Part shown: one piece after another, positions 26,801-41,800 of the stretch
Layout of the letters: each line of letters begins with the position of its first letter
Position numbering within the stretch: the first letter of the stretch is position 1
DNA from: Bathymodiolus brooksi
Taxonomy: Eukaryota > Mollusca > Bivalvia > Mytilida > Modiolidae
DNA: 64,000 bases
Assembly: GCA_963680875.1 (NCBI GenBank)
Contig: OY804580.1
Location: forward strand, 112,347,534-112,411,533
Direction of reading: 5' to 3'
Position numbers and translations under genes: made by a program
Notes under the pieces: model-generated
Told to the model about the DNA's origin: nothing
What the model saw: the letters and a program-made list of their open reading frames with translations, nothing else
Databases searched by the model: none

Positions 26801-29800
26801 TAAAGAGCTGATATGTTCGAAATTACATTCTAGGGCTTTTCACTAAAAATTACTGGTACATGTATCATATAAGTACATTTACAGTATATCATATAAGTAC
26901 ATTTACAGTGTATCATATAAGTACATTTACAGTGTATCATATAAGTACATTTACAGTGTATCATATAAGTACATTTACAGTGTATCATATAAGTACTTTT
27001 ACAGTGTATCATATAAATACATTTAGTGTATCATATAAGTACATGTACAGTGTATCATATAAGTGCATTTACAGTGTATCATATACACACATTTACAGTG
27101 TATCATATAAGTACATTTACAGTGTATCATATATGTACATTTACAGTGTATCATATAAGTACATTTACAGTGTATCATATAAGTACATTTTCAGTGTATC
27201 ATATAATTACATTTACAGTGTATCATATAAGTACACTTACAGTGTATCATATAAGTACATTTACAGTGTATCATATATGTACATTTACAGTGTATCATAT
27301 ATGTACATTCACAGTGTATCATATAAGTACATTTACAGTGTATCATATAATTACATTTACAGTGTATCATATAAGTATATTTACAGTGTATCATATAAGT
27401 ACATTTACAGTGTATCATATAAGTGCATTTGCAGTGTATCATATAAGTACATTTTCAGTGTATCATATAATTACATTTACAGTGTATCATATAAGTACAC
27501 TTACAGTGTATCATATAAGTACATTTACAGTGTATCATATATGTACATTTACAGTGTATCATATATGTACATTTACAGTGTATCATATAAGTACATTTAC
27601 AGTGTATCATATAAGTACATTTACAGTGTATCATATAATTACATTTACAGTGTATCATATAAGTATATTTACAGTGTATCATATAAGTACATTTACAGTG
27701 TATCATATAAGTGCATTTGCAGTGTATCATATAAGTACATTTACAGTGTATCATATAAGTACATTTACAGTGTATCATATAAGTACATTTACAGTGCATC
27801 ATATAAATACATTTACAGTGTATCATATAAGTACATTTACAGTGTGCATCATATAAATACATTTACAGTGTATCATATAAGTACATTTACAGTGTATCAT
27901 ATAAGTACATTTACAGTGTATCATATAAGTACATTTACAGTGTATCATATAAGTACTTTTACAGTGTATCATATAAATACATTTAGTGTATCATATAAGT
28001 ACATGTACAGTGTATCATATAAGTGCATTTACAGTGTATCATATACACACATTTACAGTGTATCATATAAGTACATTTACAGTGTATCATATATGTACAT
28101 TTACAGTGTATCATATAAGTACATTTACAGTGTATCATATAAGTACATTTTCAGTGTATCATATAATTACATTTACAGTGTATCATATAAGTACACTTAC
28201 AGTGTATCATATAAGTACATTTACAGTGTATCATATATGTACATTTACAGTGTATCATATATGTACATTTACAGTGTATCATATAAGTACATTTACAGTG
28301 TATCATATAAGTACATTTACAGTGTATCATATAATTATATTTACAGTGTATCATATAAGTATATTTACAGTGTATCATATAAGTACATTTACAGTGTATC
28401 ATATAAGTGCATTTGCAGTGTATCATATAAGTACATTTTCAGTGTATCATATAATTACATTTACAGTGTATCATATAAGTACACTTACAGTGTATCATAT
28501 AAGTACATTTACAGTGTATCATATATGTACATTTACAGTGTATCATATATGTACATTTACAGTGTATCATATAAGTACATTTACAGTGTATCATATAATT
28601 ACATTTACAGTGTATCATATAAGTATATTTACAGTGTATCATATAAGTACATTTACAGTGTATCATATAAGTGCATTTGCAGTGTATCATATAAGTACAT
28701 TTACAGTGTATCATATAAGTACATTTACAGTGTATCATATAAGTACATTTACAGTGCATCATATAAATACATTTACAGTGTATCATATAAGTACATTTAC
28801 AGTGTATCATATAAGTACATTTACAGTGCATCATATAAGTACATTTACAGTGTATCATATATAAGTACATTTACAGTGTATCATATAAGTACATTTACAG
28901 TGTATCATATAAGTACATTTACAGTGTATCATATAAGTACATTTACAGTGTATCATATAAGTACATTTACAGTGTATCATATAAGTACATTTACAGTGTA
29001 TCATATAAGTACATTTACAGTGTATCATATATAAGTACATTTACAGTGTATCATATAAGTACATTTACAGCATATCATATAAGTACATTTACAGTGTATC
29101 ATATAAGTACATTTACAGTGTATCATATAAGTACATTTACAGTTTACAGCCAAAGTTTTCCTTCAAATTTTATTCAAACTATACCTGTGCACCTGTTTGA
29201 AACACAAATTTGATAGTAAAAAGTTACTGCACAGAAACCACTGTTTTTACAGACGGATGATAATGGCGACAAAAACAGACAAATAACAAATATGACAGAA
29301 AGCGATGGTACATAACGTTACGATAATATTTTATATGACAGGCTACAAATTTTTTGTGTTAAAAAATTGAGAAAAAAACTTACGTTGTTGATGACAGTGT
29401 ATATAGACGATTTCATCCAGGTAAACTGTCAGTGCATAATCCCAGTACAAACTGAAAGTAGAAAAACATATAATTAGACAAACATCAGACTTTTCTCAAA
29501 TATTGTGTTGTAGTGATTTTTGTTTGACACAATGCAAAACTATATCATGTCTATATTATCTGTATGTCTGTATGTAATATTGGGATGAATCAACATACAG
29601 CCATTCATGTGTCGTACACACTAAATTGGATCTCTACATTTTTATTACCATCTTATCTGCATGTCGGTATGTAACATTGGGATGAATCAACATACAGCCA
29701 TTCATGTGTCGTACACACTAAATTGGATCTCTACATTTTTATTACCATCTTATCTGCATGTCGGTATGTAACATTGGGATGAATCAACATACAGCCATTC

Positions 29801-32800
29801 ATGTGTCGTACACACTAAATTGGATCTCTACATTTTTATTACCATCTTATCTGCATGTCGGTATGTAACATTGGGACGAATCAACATACAGCCATTCATA
29901 CGTGTACCATAAAATGAGAGTTACATAAAAAATGGGGAAACTTCATTTTAAATTGATCTGTGACAGAAAATATTTCTACCTCAAGAAAAGTAACACTGAC
30001 TTGTATACAGATAATCTAATAAAGACTTTAATTAGGTGTTTAAGAAAATAGTTCATCCATGAGAAAATTCAATATTTCTAATTTATTCCCCCGTTTCATT
30101 TTACAATCTCACTGTTATTGTGCTTAGGGCTTGTTCCTAATGTCGTCTATTTCCATAATATTACAATTAATGAAACGTACACAATTTTAGTTATGAAAAA
30201 TGTTTTAATTTCAACTGAAACTAAACTAAAACTACCAGGATATTTCCTTGAGAAATACATGTGTATGTGTATGTTTTGTATATTGTTGTTTGTCCTTTTT
30301 CTTTTGGCTATTGTGATGTCTGTCCTTCTTGACTACAGATTCTGATTACCCCTTTGGTATCTTCAAACTCTTCTATGTATAATTGACACTTGATAACAAA
30401 TAAAAAAATTAGACTTAAATTATTTAACATGAAAGTAATCCTACTCATATTTTATTTAATTTAAACAAATTTTAAATTCCCAATACATACATCTAGTACA
30501 TCACTAGTCAGAAACTATTATGTTTCTATTTATATACAGAATAATAAAATAAACAAGGAAGTAATTAATAATGTATTCTTTAAAGTAAAAGTAAACCCAC
30601 ATGTCATCTCCTCTTAAACACAAACTAATAAATTTAACTCTTATTTCACATGCTATTTTTATAATGATTTCTAAATAATTCAGACATTTACACAAATATA
30701 TTAGCCAATCACCAAATATGTCATAGGCTATATTGTTGCTGTGATCGTATTGGGTGAGTGAGTTATTGTTGTTTAACATCAAGTGAGCAATTTTTCAGCT
30801 ATATCCTGGCGAGAAGTTGCATTACAATGAGATGATGATGTCCACTTAATTAGATTTTTATATGGAAGGCTCACAGAAACCACAGGTATGTCACCCCACA
30901 TTAACCTGAGCCAACAAATCTCTCCACTTTCTCCTTGATACGGCATGCTTAGTGGGAGAGGCAGCAAATACCTATTTGAATGTCTTTGGTTTGGCAAATA
31001 GCTACATAAATTTAATTACTACTTTAAGTATAAGACGTTCAATTAGCAGAAATGCGTAATTTTTTATCATATCCATTTCAAAAGAAGCTTTTAAAAGTAT
31101 AACATTAATAAAGAAACTATAACTTTGTAGGAAGAACACAAACTTCATTTATAAACCTACTGATTTTCAAGTTTATCTAAATAACTTCCTTGTTTTAATA
31201 GGTTTTCATAGAATATTAAATTTAAACCTCACCAGTCAAGACTGCAGTAGTATTTTGATATATGCAGCAACAAAACATAAGATAACTTCATTCTATTTAA
31301 ACAAAAGCATTTCATGTGGAGATTTCCAAATATAACAGGAAAGGGTCACTTATACCCATGCAAATAAATGAAATAAAAGATATATTTAGAATCCACCTTT
31401 CAAGTACAGAGATGAAGGTGTTCACTGATGTAAAAGAGGAAACTCCTATATAGTATACCATTCCAACATACCATAATTTTCTAGCTGTCTGGACCAAAAT
31501 TGACATATTTTTTTTCCAAATATTTTTGCTAAAAAAAGAGGAAATCTGCTGATCAGAGGAAACTTTCATCTCGGTATGTGTCAAAATATCAGCATCATTT
31601 CATAGCATGTGTTGTTTTACTATATTTTCAATTATAATATATATGTAAGACTCAGATCAACGTCCAGAATCTAATTGACATCCAATCCTCAAATCAATGT
31701 CTGATTTCTACGTCACAGACATCTGTACCTCAGAATTATGACTTTTTTTTTTAATTCTCAAATTGGCGTTCAATTCTCATATCTATGGCCATTTCTCACT
31801 TTCTCAAATCGACGTCCAATGAGGTCACTGACGTATGCCCTCACCCTAACCCTAACCAATAAATCGGCCATAGATCTGAGAATTTGGTAAGGAAGCCGAT
31901 TTGAGAATACCCTTAACTCAGACTGTGGTTTGAGATAATGACGTCAGTGGATGCCGATTTGAGAAGTGGACTCCAATTTGAGTCCAGATGCTGATCTGGG
32001 TCTATCATATATATACTAATAATTATACATAGATACACTAAACCAAAATAAAAATATAGTTCTATTGGTATATGGCTTGAATCCATTCATTTAAGTACCA
32101 TAAAAAGTCCATGAAAAATTCATATATAGTTCTCTATCAAATATATATACCATCACCTTCTGTTGAAAAAGTCAGAAATTTTGCTGAATTAATTAATTAT
32201 CTTATATTGATCTCCCTGCAAAGATTTTTGAAATTTCAAAAATAATTTTGTTTAAAACTTCATGCAAAATCATTACTTGACAAGAATAATTTTCCACAAT
32301 AGCAGACTGCCATGAAGACTACAAAATAATTAAAAAACAGCAAAATTAATTACTTTTATAATAAGCCAACTAATTTGTTTACCTATTGTTGTCAGCTGTA
32401 TAATAAAACCTAGCAAATAAATGGCTTTTCTATAGCTATGTAAATATTCCTTTTGAATTTATAGCTATCAAAACCTAGCAAACAAGTGCTCTGCTATTAG
32501 CATAAATACATTAATCCTAATTGTGTTACACATATTCTTGTCTGTCCTCCATATTATATAAGGTATCCCCTGAATGATCTGAGACATTTCTAACTACAGT
32601 AGCCCCCCCCCCCCCTCTTATAAGGCCATCCTTTCTCCAATGAAAATGTTGCCTTAAAGGAGGGATGGTGTCTTTTGATGGACACAATTTATTAGTATAT
32701 ATTATACATTATCAGTGCATCTAAAGCCTGGTTTTATAAGAGAGGTGGCCTTTGTTTTGATTGGTCTTATAAGAAGGGGGATTTATTGGGGTGGGTCTTA

Positions 32801-35800
32801 TTATAGGGTGGACTTGTTGGGATTGATCCTATAAAAAGAGGGGGGGGGGACTTTATTGGGATTGGTCTTATAAGACGGGGCCTTTGTTGTGATTGGTTTT
32901 ATAAGAGGGGGGAGGGTTTGTTGGGATTGGTCTTATAAGATGGGAGCCTTTGTTGGGATTGGTTTTATAAGAGGGGTGTCTTTGTTGGGATTGGTCTTGC
33001 AATAGGGGTGGCCTTTGTTGGGTTTGGTCTTAAAAGAAGGAGGCCTTTGTTGGGATTGGTCTAATAAGAGGGGGGCTACTGTATTGTGGCGACCAGTTTT
33101 AATGATGAAGGAAGCTAGGGTTCCTGCAGAAAACCAACAAACATTGGTAAATACTGGTATCACACCCAGTACTAAGCTGGACTAAAAACTAGATTTAACT
33201 GATGATTGATAGGTTTGTCCACTAGATATCTAACAGATTTAATTCTAGCATGGTGAGAGACGATTGCTCACTTTGTTTATATTGGCAGAATTGTTGTCCA
33301 TCACTGCTTAAACTTTCTTTTCTCAATTAAATCACTCTATTCACCACTACAACACACCCATTTAGATGAATCAACATTAAATAAAACCATACGGACAATC
33401 AAGAATAGACAAATCAAAGACAAAGGCAACATTGGATACAAGACACAGAATGAAGACAAGCAAAATAAAAACAAAGGCAACATTGGATACAAGACACAGA
33501 ATGAAGACAAGCAAAATAAAAACACAGGTAACATTGGATACAAGACACAGAATGAAGACAAGCAAAATAAAAACAAAGGCAACATTGGATACAAAAACAC
33601 AGAATGAAGACAAGCAAAACAAAAACACAGGTAACATTGGATACAAGACACAGAATGAAGACAAGCAAAAAAAAACACAGGCAACATTGGATACAAGACA
33701 CAGAATGAAGACAAGCAAAAAAAAAAACACAGGCAACATTGGATACAAAAACACAGAATGAAGACAAGCAAAACAAAAACACAGGTAACATTGGATACAA
33801 GACACAGAATGAAGACAAGCAAAAAAAAACACAGGTAACATTGGATACAAGACACAGAATGAAGACAAGCAAAAAAAAAACACAGGCAACATTGGATACA
33901 AGACACAGAATGAAGACAAGCAAAATAAAAACAAAGGCAACATTGGATACAAGACACAGAATGAAGACAAGCAAAATAAAAACACAGGTAACATTGGATA
34001 CAAGACACAGAATGAAGACAAGCAAAATAAAAACAAAGGCAACATTGGATACAAAAACACAGAATGAAGACAAGCAAAACAAAAACACAGGTAACATTGG
34101 ATACAAGACACAGAATGAAGACAAGCAAAAAAAAACACAGGCAACATTGGATACAAGACACAGAATGAAGACAAGCAAAAAAAAAACACAGGCAACATTG
34201 GATACAAAAACACAGAATGAAGACAAGCAAAACAAAAACACAGGTAACATTGGATACAAGACACAGAATGAAGACAAGCAAAAAAAAACACAGGTAACAT
34301 TGGATACAAGACACAGAATGAAGACAAGCAAAAAAAAAACACAGGCAACATTGGATACAAGACACAGAATGAAGACAAGCAAAAAAAAACAAAGGCAACA
34401 TTGGATACAAGACACAGAATGAAGACAAGCAAAACAAAAACACAGGTAACATTGGATACAAGACACAGAATGAAGACAAGCAAAAAAAAACACAGGCAAC
34501 ATTGGATACAAGACACAGAATGAAGACAAGCAAAAAAAAACACAGGCAACATTGGATACAAGACACAGAATGAAGACAAGCAAAAAAAAACACAGGCAAC
34601 ATTGGATACAAGACACAGAATGAAGACAAGCAAAACAAAAACACAGGTAACATTGGATACAAGATGCAGAATGAAGACAAGCAAAACAAAGACACAGGTA
34701 ACATTGGATACAAGATGCAGAATGAAGACAAGCAAAACAAAAACACAGGTAACATTGGATACAAGACAGAATGAAGACAAGCAAAACAAAAACACAGGTA
34801 ACATTGGATACAAGACACAGAATGAAGACAAGCAAAACAAAAACACAGGTAACATACAAGACACTGAATGAAGACAAGCAAAACAAAAACACAGGTAACA
34901 TTGGATACAAGATGCAGAATGAAGACAAGCAAAACAAAGACACAGGTAACATTGGATACAAGACACAGAATGAAGACAAGCAAAACAAAAACACAGGTAA
35001 CATTGGATACAAGATGCAGAATGAAGACAAGCAAAACAAAGACACAGGTAACATTGGATACAAGACACAGAATGAAGACAAACAAAACAAAAACACAGGT
35101 AACATTGGATACAAGACACAGAATGAAGACAAGCAAAATAAAAACACAGGTAACATTGGATACAAGACACAGAATGAAGACAAGCAAAACAAAAACACAG
35201 GTAACATTGGATACAAGACACAGAATGAAGACAAGCAAAATAAAAACACAGGTAACATTGGATACAAGACACAGAATGAAGACAAGCAAAACAAAAACAC
35301 AGGTAACATTGGATACAAGACACAGAATGAAGACAAGCAAAACAAAAACACAGGTAACATTGGATACAAGACACAGAATGAAGACAAACAAAACAAAAAC
35401 ACAGGTAACATTGGATACAAGACACAGAATGAAGACAAGCAAAATAAAAACACAGGTAACATTGGATACAAGACACAGAATGAAGACAAGCAAAACAAAA
35501 ACACAGGTAACATTGGATACAAGACAGTGAATGAAGACAAGCAAAACAAAAACACAGGTAACATTGGATACAAGACACAGAATGAAGACAAACAAAACAA
35601 AAACACAGGTAACATTGGATACAAGACACTGAATGAAGACAAGCAAAACAAAAACACAGGTAACATTGGATACAAGACAGTGAATGAAGACAAGCAAAAC
35701 AAAAACGCAGGTAACATTGGATACAAGACACAGAATGAAGACAAACAAAACAAAAACACAGGTAACATTGGATACAAGACACTGAATGAAGACAAGCAAA

Positions 35801-38800
35801 ACAAAAACACAGGTAACATTGGATACAAGACACAGAATGAAGACTAGCAAAACAAAGACACAGGTAACATTGGATACAAGACACAGAATGAAGACAAGCA
35901 AAACAAAAACACAGGTAACATTGGATACAAGACACAGAATGAAGACAAACAAAACAAAGACACAGGTAACATTGGATACAAGACACAGAATGAAGACAAA
36001 CAAAACAAAGACACAGGTAACATTGGATACAAGACACAGAATGAAGACAAGCAAAACAAAGACACAGGTAACATTGGATACAAGACACAGAATGAAGACA
36101 AGCAAAACAAAAACACAGGTAACATTGGATACAAGACACAGAATGAAGACAAGCAAAACAAAAACACAACACAACTAAAAAGATGAGCAACACACCAAAA
36201 AATGGGGGTGAACCCAAGTGTTCTCGAATGAGAATCTGTTCCTGTTTCTTATAAGACATTCACCTGTGTTTAACCTCACAGTCAAATATGGTCAAAGTCT
36301 TGTCGGTGATAGAAGAAAGAAACAATCTATGTAAAAGGGAAAAGATTCAACGTCCTTTGAGAAATATCTATTTTGTAACGGTCAACCAGTTCATGATGAC
36401 GACCCTGCAACTAAATTCTGAGCCTAGCTGACCTATGGCAGTACAGTGCGACTAAGAGTGCATATTATATATTATCATAATTATAATTCTCTGCACTTAT
36501 TCTACAAAAAGCAAGTGACAACTTACTGTACTTTGGAGGTAATGGTACGTCTAAGTACCGATTTATATAATCTGGAGCACTGACTTGTACACAAGTAACA
36601 CCCACCATATTTATTTCTACAAGTAATTCTGATCAATAATATTATCGTAACTCATGCTATTTGCTTTATTACATAGATGCTACTCAGGGCATTCCATTCA
36701 TTTTCAAGTAGGAGGTGATCATTCTAAAGTAGAAGGGGGAATCCTGCCAAACCAGTGTGCAAAACAAAACTTTTTCATTTTTGAAAACAAAGTAGATGGG
36801 CAAAAAATGCAATTAGACGAGCAATTTGCCTGATGCCTGTCTGCTGTGGCCTACTGAAATATTAAAATTTTCAAGTGAAAAAAAACTGGTCTTTCAGTTG
36901 TTGAAATACAATGTTTATTTCACTGAGTGAATACACAGTACCAACTGTCATCACAATAGAAAATATCATTACACGTCTGACAATGAAAAACAAGTTCCAT
37001 TTTAAATGCCTTATTAGTCCAACCAAAGTACAGATATTATATCTTTGTCATTTTCTATAGATAAATTAGATAATTCCAGTCACACATTTTCTGACGTAAA
37101 AAAATAATTAACTGATATAAAAAAGGCTTGTTGTTTTCTGAGGTCATGATCTAACATGACCTAGGGTCAAGAGGAGAAATCCGGTATAATTATATTTATG
37201 CCTTTTGAAATATGAACTTCCGTATTCAATGCAAATTATGAAGATTTTATTGTGTTAATATCTGACAATCAAATTTCCCCACTGGAATTATATTATAGTA
37301 TTAATAAATGGGTGTTTTCATAATGGACCGGTTATATGTCCAAGGTTAGTCATAATGGCCCAAGGAAGGTTGTATTGGCCCGAGGCAACGCCGAGGGCCA
37401 ATACAACCTTCCGAGGGCCATTATGACTTAACCGAGGACATATAACCGGTCCATTATGAAAACACCCATTTCTTAATACTTTTATTAACCAGCCAATTTC
37501 AATTTTAGGCAATCTTCATTCTTTTTGAAGAAGGCCATAGAATTGACCGAAATGGTTGGCTATAATTGTTTTATCATTTTTTAATATTATTGCATAAAAT
37601 ATTAAAATTTTGAAATTTTATGAAAACTGAAATTTTTGAAACGTTTTGAAAATATTATTATTTTTTAAATTTTTTGAAAATTTGAATTTTTTGAAATTTT
37701 TGAATTTTTTTAAATTTTTGAAATATTGAATTTTTTACAAATTTTGAACTTAGCAAAATATTTATTTTTATTGATTTTAGAATTTTGAAATTTTATGAAA
37801 TTTTTGAAATTTTTAGGTAATCTTAATTCTTTTTGAAGAAAGCCATAATGGACCGGTCCATTATGGCTTTTACTGGTCCATTATGGCATTAAAAGCCATA
37901 ATGGACCGGCAAAGCATTTTGGAGCAAAATAATGTTCTTGCTGTATAAATACAAACCAGTCTAGTATTCATAATATAACCTACTGGTTAATAAATGTACG
38001 TACAAGTGTTAATTGTGTCGCCAACAATCATAATAATCGTCATTTGCGGCTCGCTACCATTCTATAAACAAAGGTCTATTTTAATACACTCTAAATAATT
38101 CATCACGTTCAATACATTTTTCCCGGAAATTTGTTATGTCAACTTCTTGTACTTGCTTTTTATAGAATATGATAATAATGTTCTTAGATTACATTATTTT
38201 TTTATTGCAATGTCAACAAACCTTTCCTTTACTTGGTTTCATTGATTAATCGTTCAATGAGAATCAGATACCGCAATTACAATAGTTTCAAAAAAACACG
38301 ATCAGAACAAAAGAACGATAATGAAGGACAAATAGGGTATAAAATTTGTACCGAATGAGAAATACAGCGACTTGATTTTCATACTATTTTTTAGACACCA
38401 ATAAAACAAAACAGCTTTTTTTATCCTCTATTTTTGCTTGAAAAAAAATGAAAAGGTGGCTAATGTCTTCTTCGCATGAAAACACGAAACCAGAGGCTCT
38501 CAAGAGCCTGTATCGTTCACCTGGTTATAAAAAAAAACAATTGGTCCTATGTAAAAACTATGTCCTGCAGTGGTAGTCATCTTGGAATTACGATCAACGT
38601 AAAAAACACAAAGTTTGTAAAGGACCTTCCAATGATTGATGCACAGTTTAGGTTCAATCAGTGCAATAGCTTCAGAGAAGAATATATTTCTGTATTTTCC
38701 CCATATGGTCCAGTGTTAATACTATGACCTGTGGTGGCAGCCATCTTGGATTTCCGATCGGCATAAAAAACAGAGGACCTTCCAATGATCATTCCTGGGC

Positions 38801-41800
38801 AGTTTGGTTTCAACTGTCCAAGTGGTTTCAGAGAAGAAGCGTTTTGAAACATTTTTCCCATAGGGTCCAATGTTAAACTAAGTCCTGCCGTAGCCGCCAT
38901 TTTGAATTTCATATCAGAACAAAAAACGTAAAGTTTGTAGAGGACCATCCAATGAACATTCATGTACAGTTTGGCTTTAATCATATTTGTAGTTTCTGAG
39001 AAGAAGGCATTTGAATATTTTCCCATAGGGTCCAATGTTAATCTATGTCCTGCGGTGGTGGCCATCTTGGATTTCCGATCGGCATGAAAAACACACACCT
39101 TGTAGAGGACCTTCCAATGATCATTCCTGTGCAGTTTGGTTTCAATTATCCAAGTGGTTTCAGAGAAGAAGCATTTTGAAACATTTTTCCCATAGGGTCC
39201 AATGTTAAACTAAGTTCTGCCATAGCCGCCATTTTGAATTTCATATCTGAACAAAAAAAGTAAAGTTTGTAGAGGACCATCCAATGAACATTCATGTACA
39301 GTTTGGCTTTAATCATATTTGTAGTTTCTGAGAAGAAGGCATTTGAACATTTTCCCATAGGGTCCAATGTTAATCTATGTCCTGCGGTAGTGGCCATCTT
39401 GAATTTTCGATCGGCATAAAAAAACAGAAACTTTGTAGAGGACCTTCCAATGATCATTCCTGGGCAGTTTGGTTTCAATTGTCCAAGTGGTTTCAGAGAA
39501 GAAGCGTTTTGAAACATTTTCCCCATAGGGTCCAATGTTAAACTAAGTCCTGCCGTAGCCGCCATTTTGAATTTCATATCGGAACAAAAAACGTAAAGTT
39601 TGTAGAGGACCATCTAATGAACATTCATGTACAGTTTGGCTTTAATCATATTTGTAGTTTCTGAGAAGAAGGCATTTGAACATTTTCCCATAGGGTTCAA
39701 TGTTAATTTATGTATTGCAGTGGCGGCCATCTTGGATTTCCGATCGGCATATAAAACAGAAACTTTGTAGAGGACCTTCCAATGATCATTCCTGGGCAGT
39801 TTGGTTTCAACTGTCCAAGTGGTTTCAGAGAAGAAGCATTTTGAAACATTTTTCCCATAGGGTCCAATGTTAAACTAAGTCCTGCCGTAGCTGCCATTTT
39901 GAATTTCATATCGGAACAAAAAACCTTAAGATTGTAGAGGACCATCCAATGAACATTCTTGTACAGTTTGGCTTTAATCATATTTGTAGTTTCTGAGAAG
40001 AAGGTATTTGAACATTTTCCCATAGGGTCCAATGTTAATCTATGTCCTGCGATGGTGGCCATCTTGGATTTCCGATCGGCATAAAAAACAGTAACTTGGT
40101 AAAGGACATTCCAATGATCATTCATTTACAGTTTGGGTTCAGTCAGTTCATTAGTTTCAGAGAAGAAGATCTGAAATTTCAGCCAATCAGAGCATATTAT
40201 TGGCCCTGGCAGCCATATTGAATATCCGACTAGAACGAAAAACAGTAACTTTGTAGAGGACCATCCAAGGAACATTCCTGCTAAGTTTGGTTCCAATCGG
40301 CCCAGTGGTTTCGGAGAAGAAGCTTGAAATGTGAAAAGTTTACAGAAGACAGACGACGGACGCCAAGTGATGGCAATAGTTCACCTGGACCTTTGGTCCA
40401 GGTGAACTAATAAATTATTCAGATGAATTTGAACACTGATTTATATTGCTGGAAATTCCGTTTGTTTGCATGCTAAAAGGTAGTTTTACCGCATGATAAG
40501 TTATGTATGTGAAATTGATTATGTCAAAGACATTGTTAATATCATCAAAAATCAATGCCAAAATATGTGAATTAATTGTGTGTAAACACTATATTTCATT
40601 CTGTTCTGCCATTTAAAGTCAAGTTTATAGCATGTATCATGCAATTTTTATCACCCCTCAATCAATACAACATTTATATGTTTTTTTTTCTTCTTTTTTT
40701 TTAACAGTCGGTCAATTTCCAATATTCTTTTTTCATAAAAAACAAATTTTGATTTGAGATACTGGTACTGAAATAACAGATAGGTCATAAAATGAAATAC
40801 TACACTGTTGGAATAGTACTAAAATCTATAGAAAAATCATAGAAAGAGGCACAATCAATATACACACTTATATATGACTGCTCACTTCTCTGGCTTGGTA
40901 CAGGACACTTCAATAAAAACAAAATGGTGGAGTTCAACTAGTTTTATGGGCCCAACATTTGACAAAACTTTATAAATCAACAATTACAATTAAATTAATA
41001 TGATGCAATTTCAAATAATCACCATTTAAAAATTTATAGGTCTTTTGCAGAAAATGTGTGCAAAACGACAATTTTAAAAGGGTATTTCTTAATTTGCAGG
41101 TCCACAAAAATACCTGTTTTTGTTAACCCTATCAACTCTAATTTAAGCATTTTCATTGTTATTTTTGTACAAGCACTGTTAAAGTCAGATCCTTGTCCTG
41201 TATAACCTGGTAAACATTAACAATATAACAAACAGTTTTGCCAACATTACCTTAACCTACCTCAACATTACCTTAACCTACACTATTGTTTTTTCAGGAA
41301 TATCAGCAGAAACACAGGTATTTGTTTTAAGCCTCATCAGTGCCAGATTTCCCTATAGGCGTGGTAGGCTGAAGCCTAGGGCCTCAACGTTCTGGGGGTC
41401 TCTGGCCAAGGTGTTTAATATTTTTTGTCATTGTCATAGACCTTTCTTACACATGTTGTCATAACCCTTTTGTAATTTTCCTTGCACTCCATTTCAGAAT
41501 AATAAGGCCAATAAGTCGACACTAGCATTGATTTCTGTGTTTATTGTGTTCTTCCATAAAAGCAGTGAGATAGATAAGTTGAAAAAACAAGGTGTTGTCA
41601 GACATTAAATTAGTTTCAATGTCGTGGCTAATTTTCTTTAGATGGGGAATTGTGAATTGCGGAAATTTAAAGTATCCGTCATCATCCTCGGCTTCCTTGA
41701 TTATTGTATCAAATACTCTTTTATCTTCCTCTATTCACAAGGGTGGGGATTGGGAGGGGCCTTGCAAGTAGAATAGCCTAGGGCCTCTCTTCATCTAAAT

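Noticed and set aside
26860..29040. 724-codon plus-strand ORF and overlapping minus-strand ORFs
   Set aside because: Artefact of the 24-bp tandem array.
33337..36259. Three overlapping minus-strand ORFs of 804-960 codons and several plus-strand ORFs, resembling a Cys/Phe-rich membrane repeat protein
   Set aside because: The 51-bp unit is divisible by three and stop-free in all minus frames. There is no start context, no splice support, and it is inside an intron.
38658..40125. ORFs of 140-155 codons on minus
   Set aside because: They read through the tandem core of a hairpin-ended element and repeat themselves; no independent protein signal.
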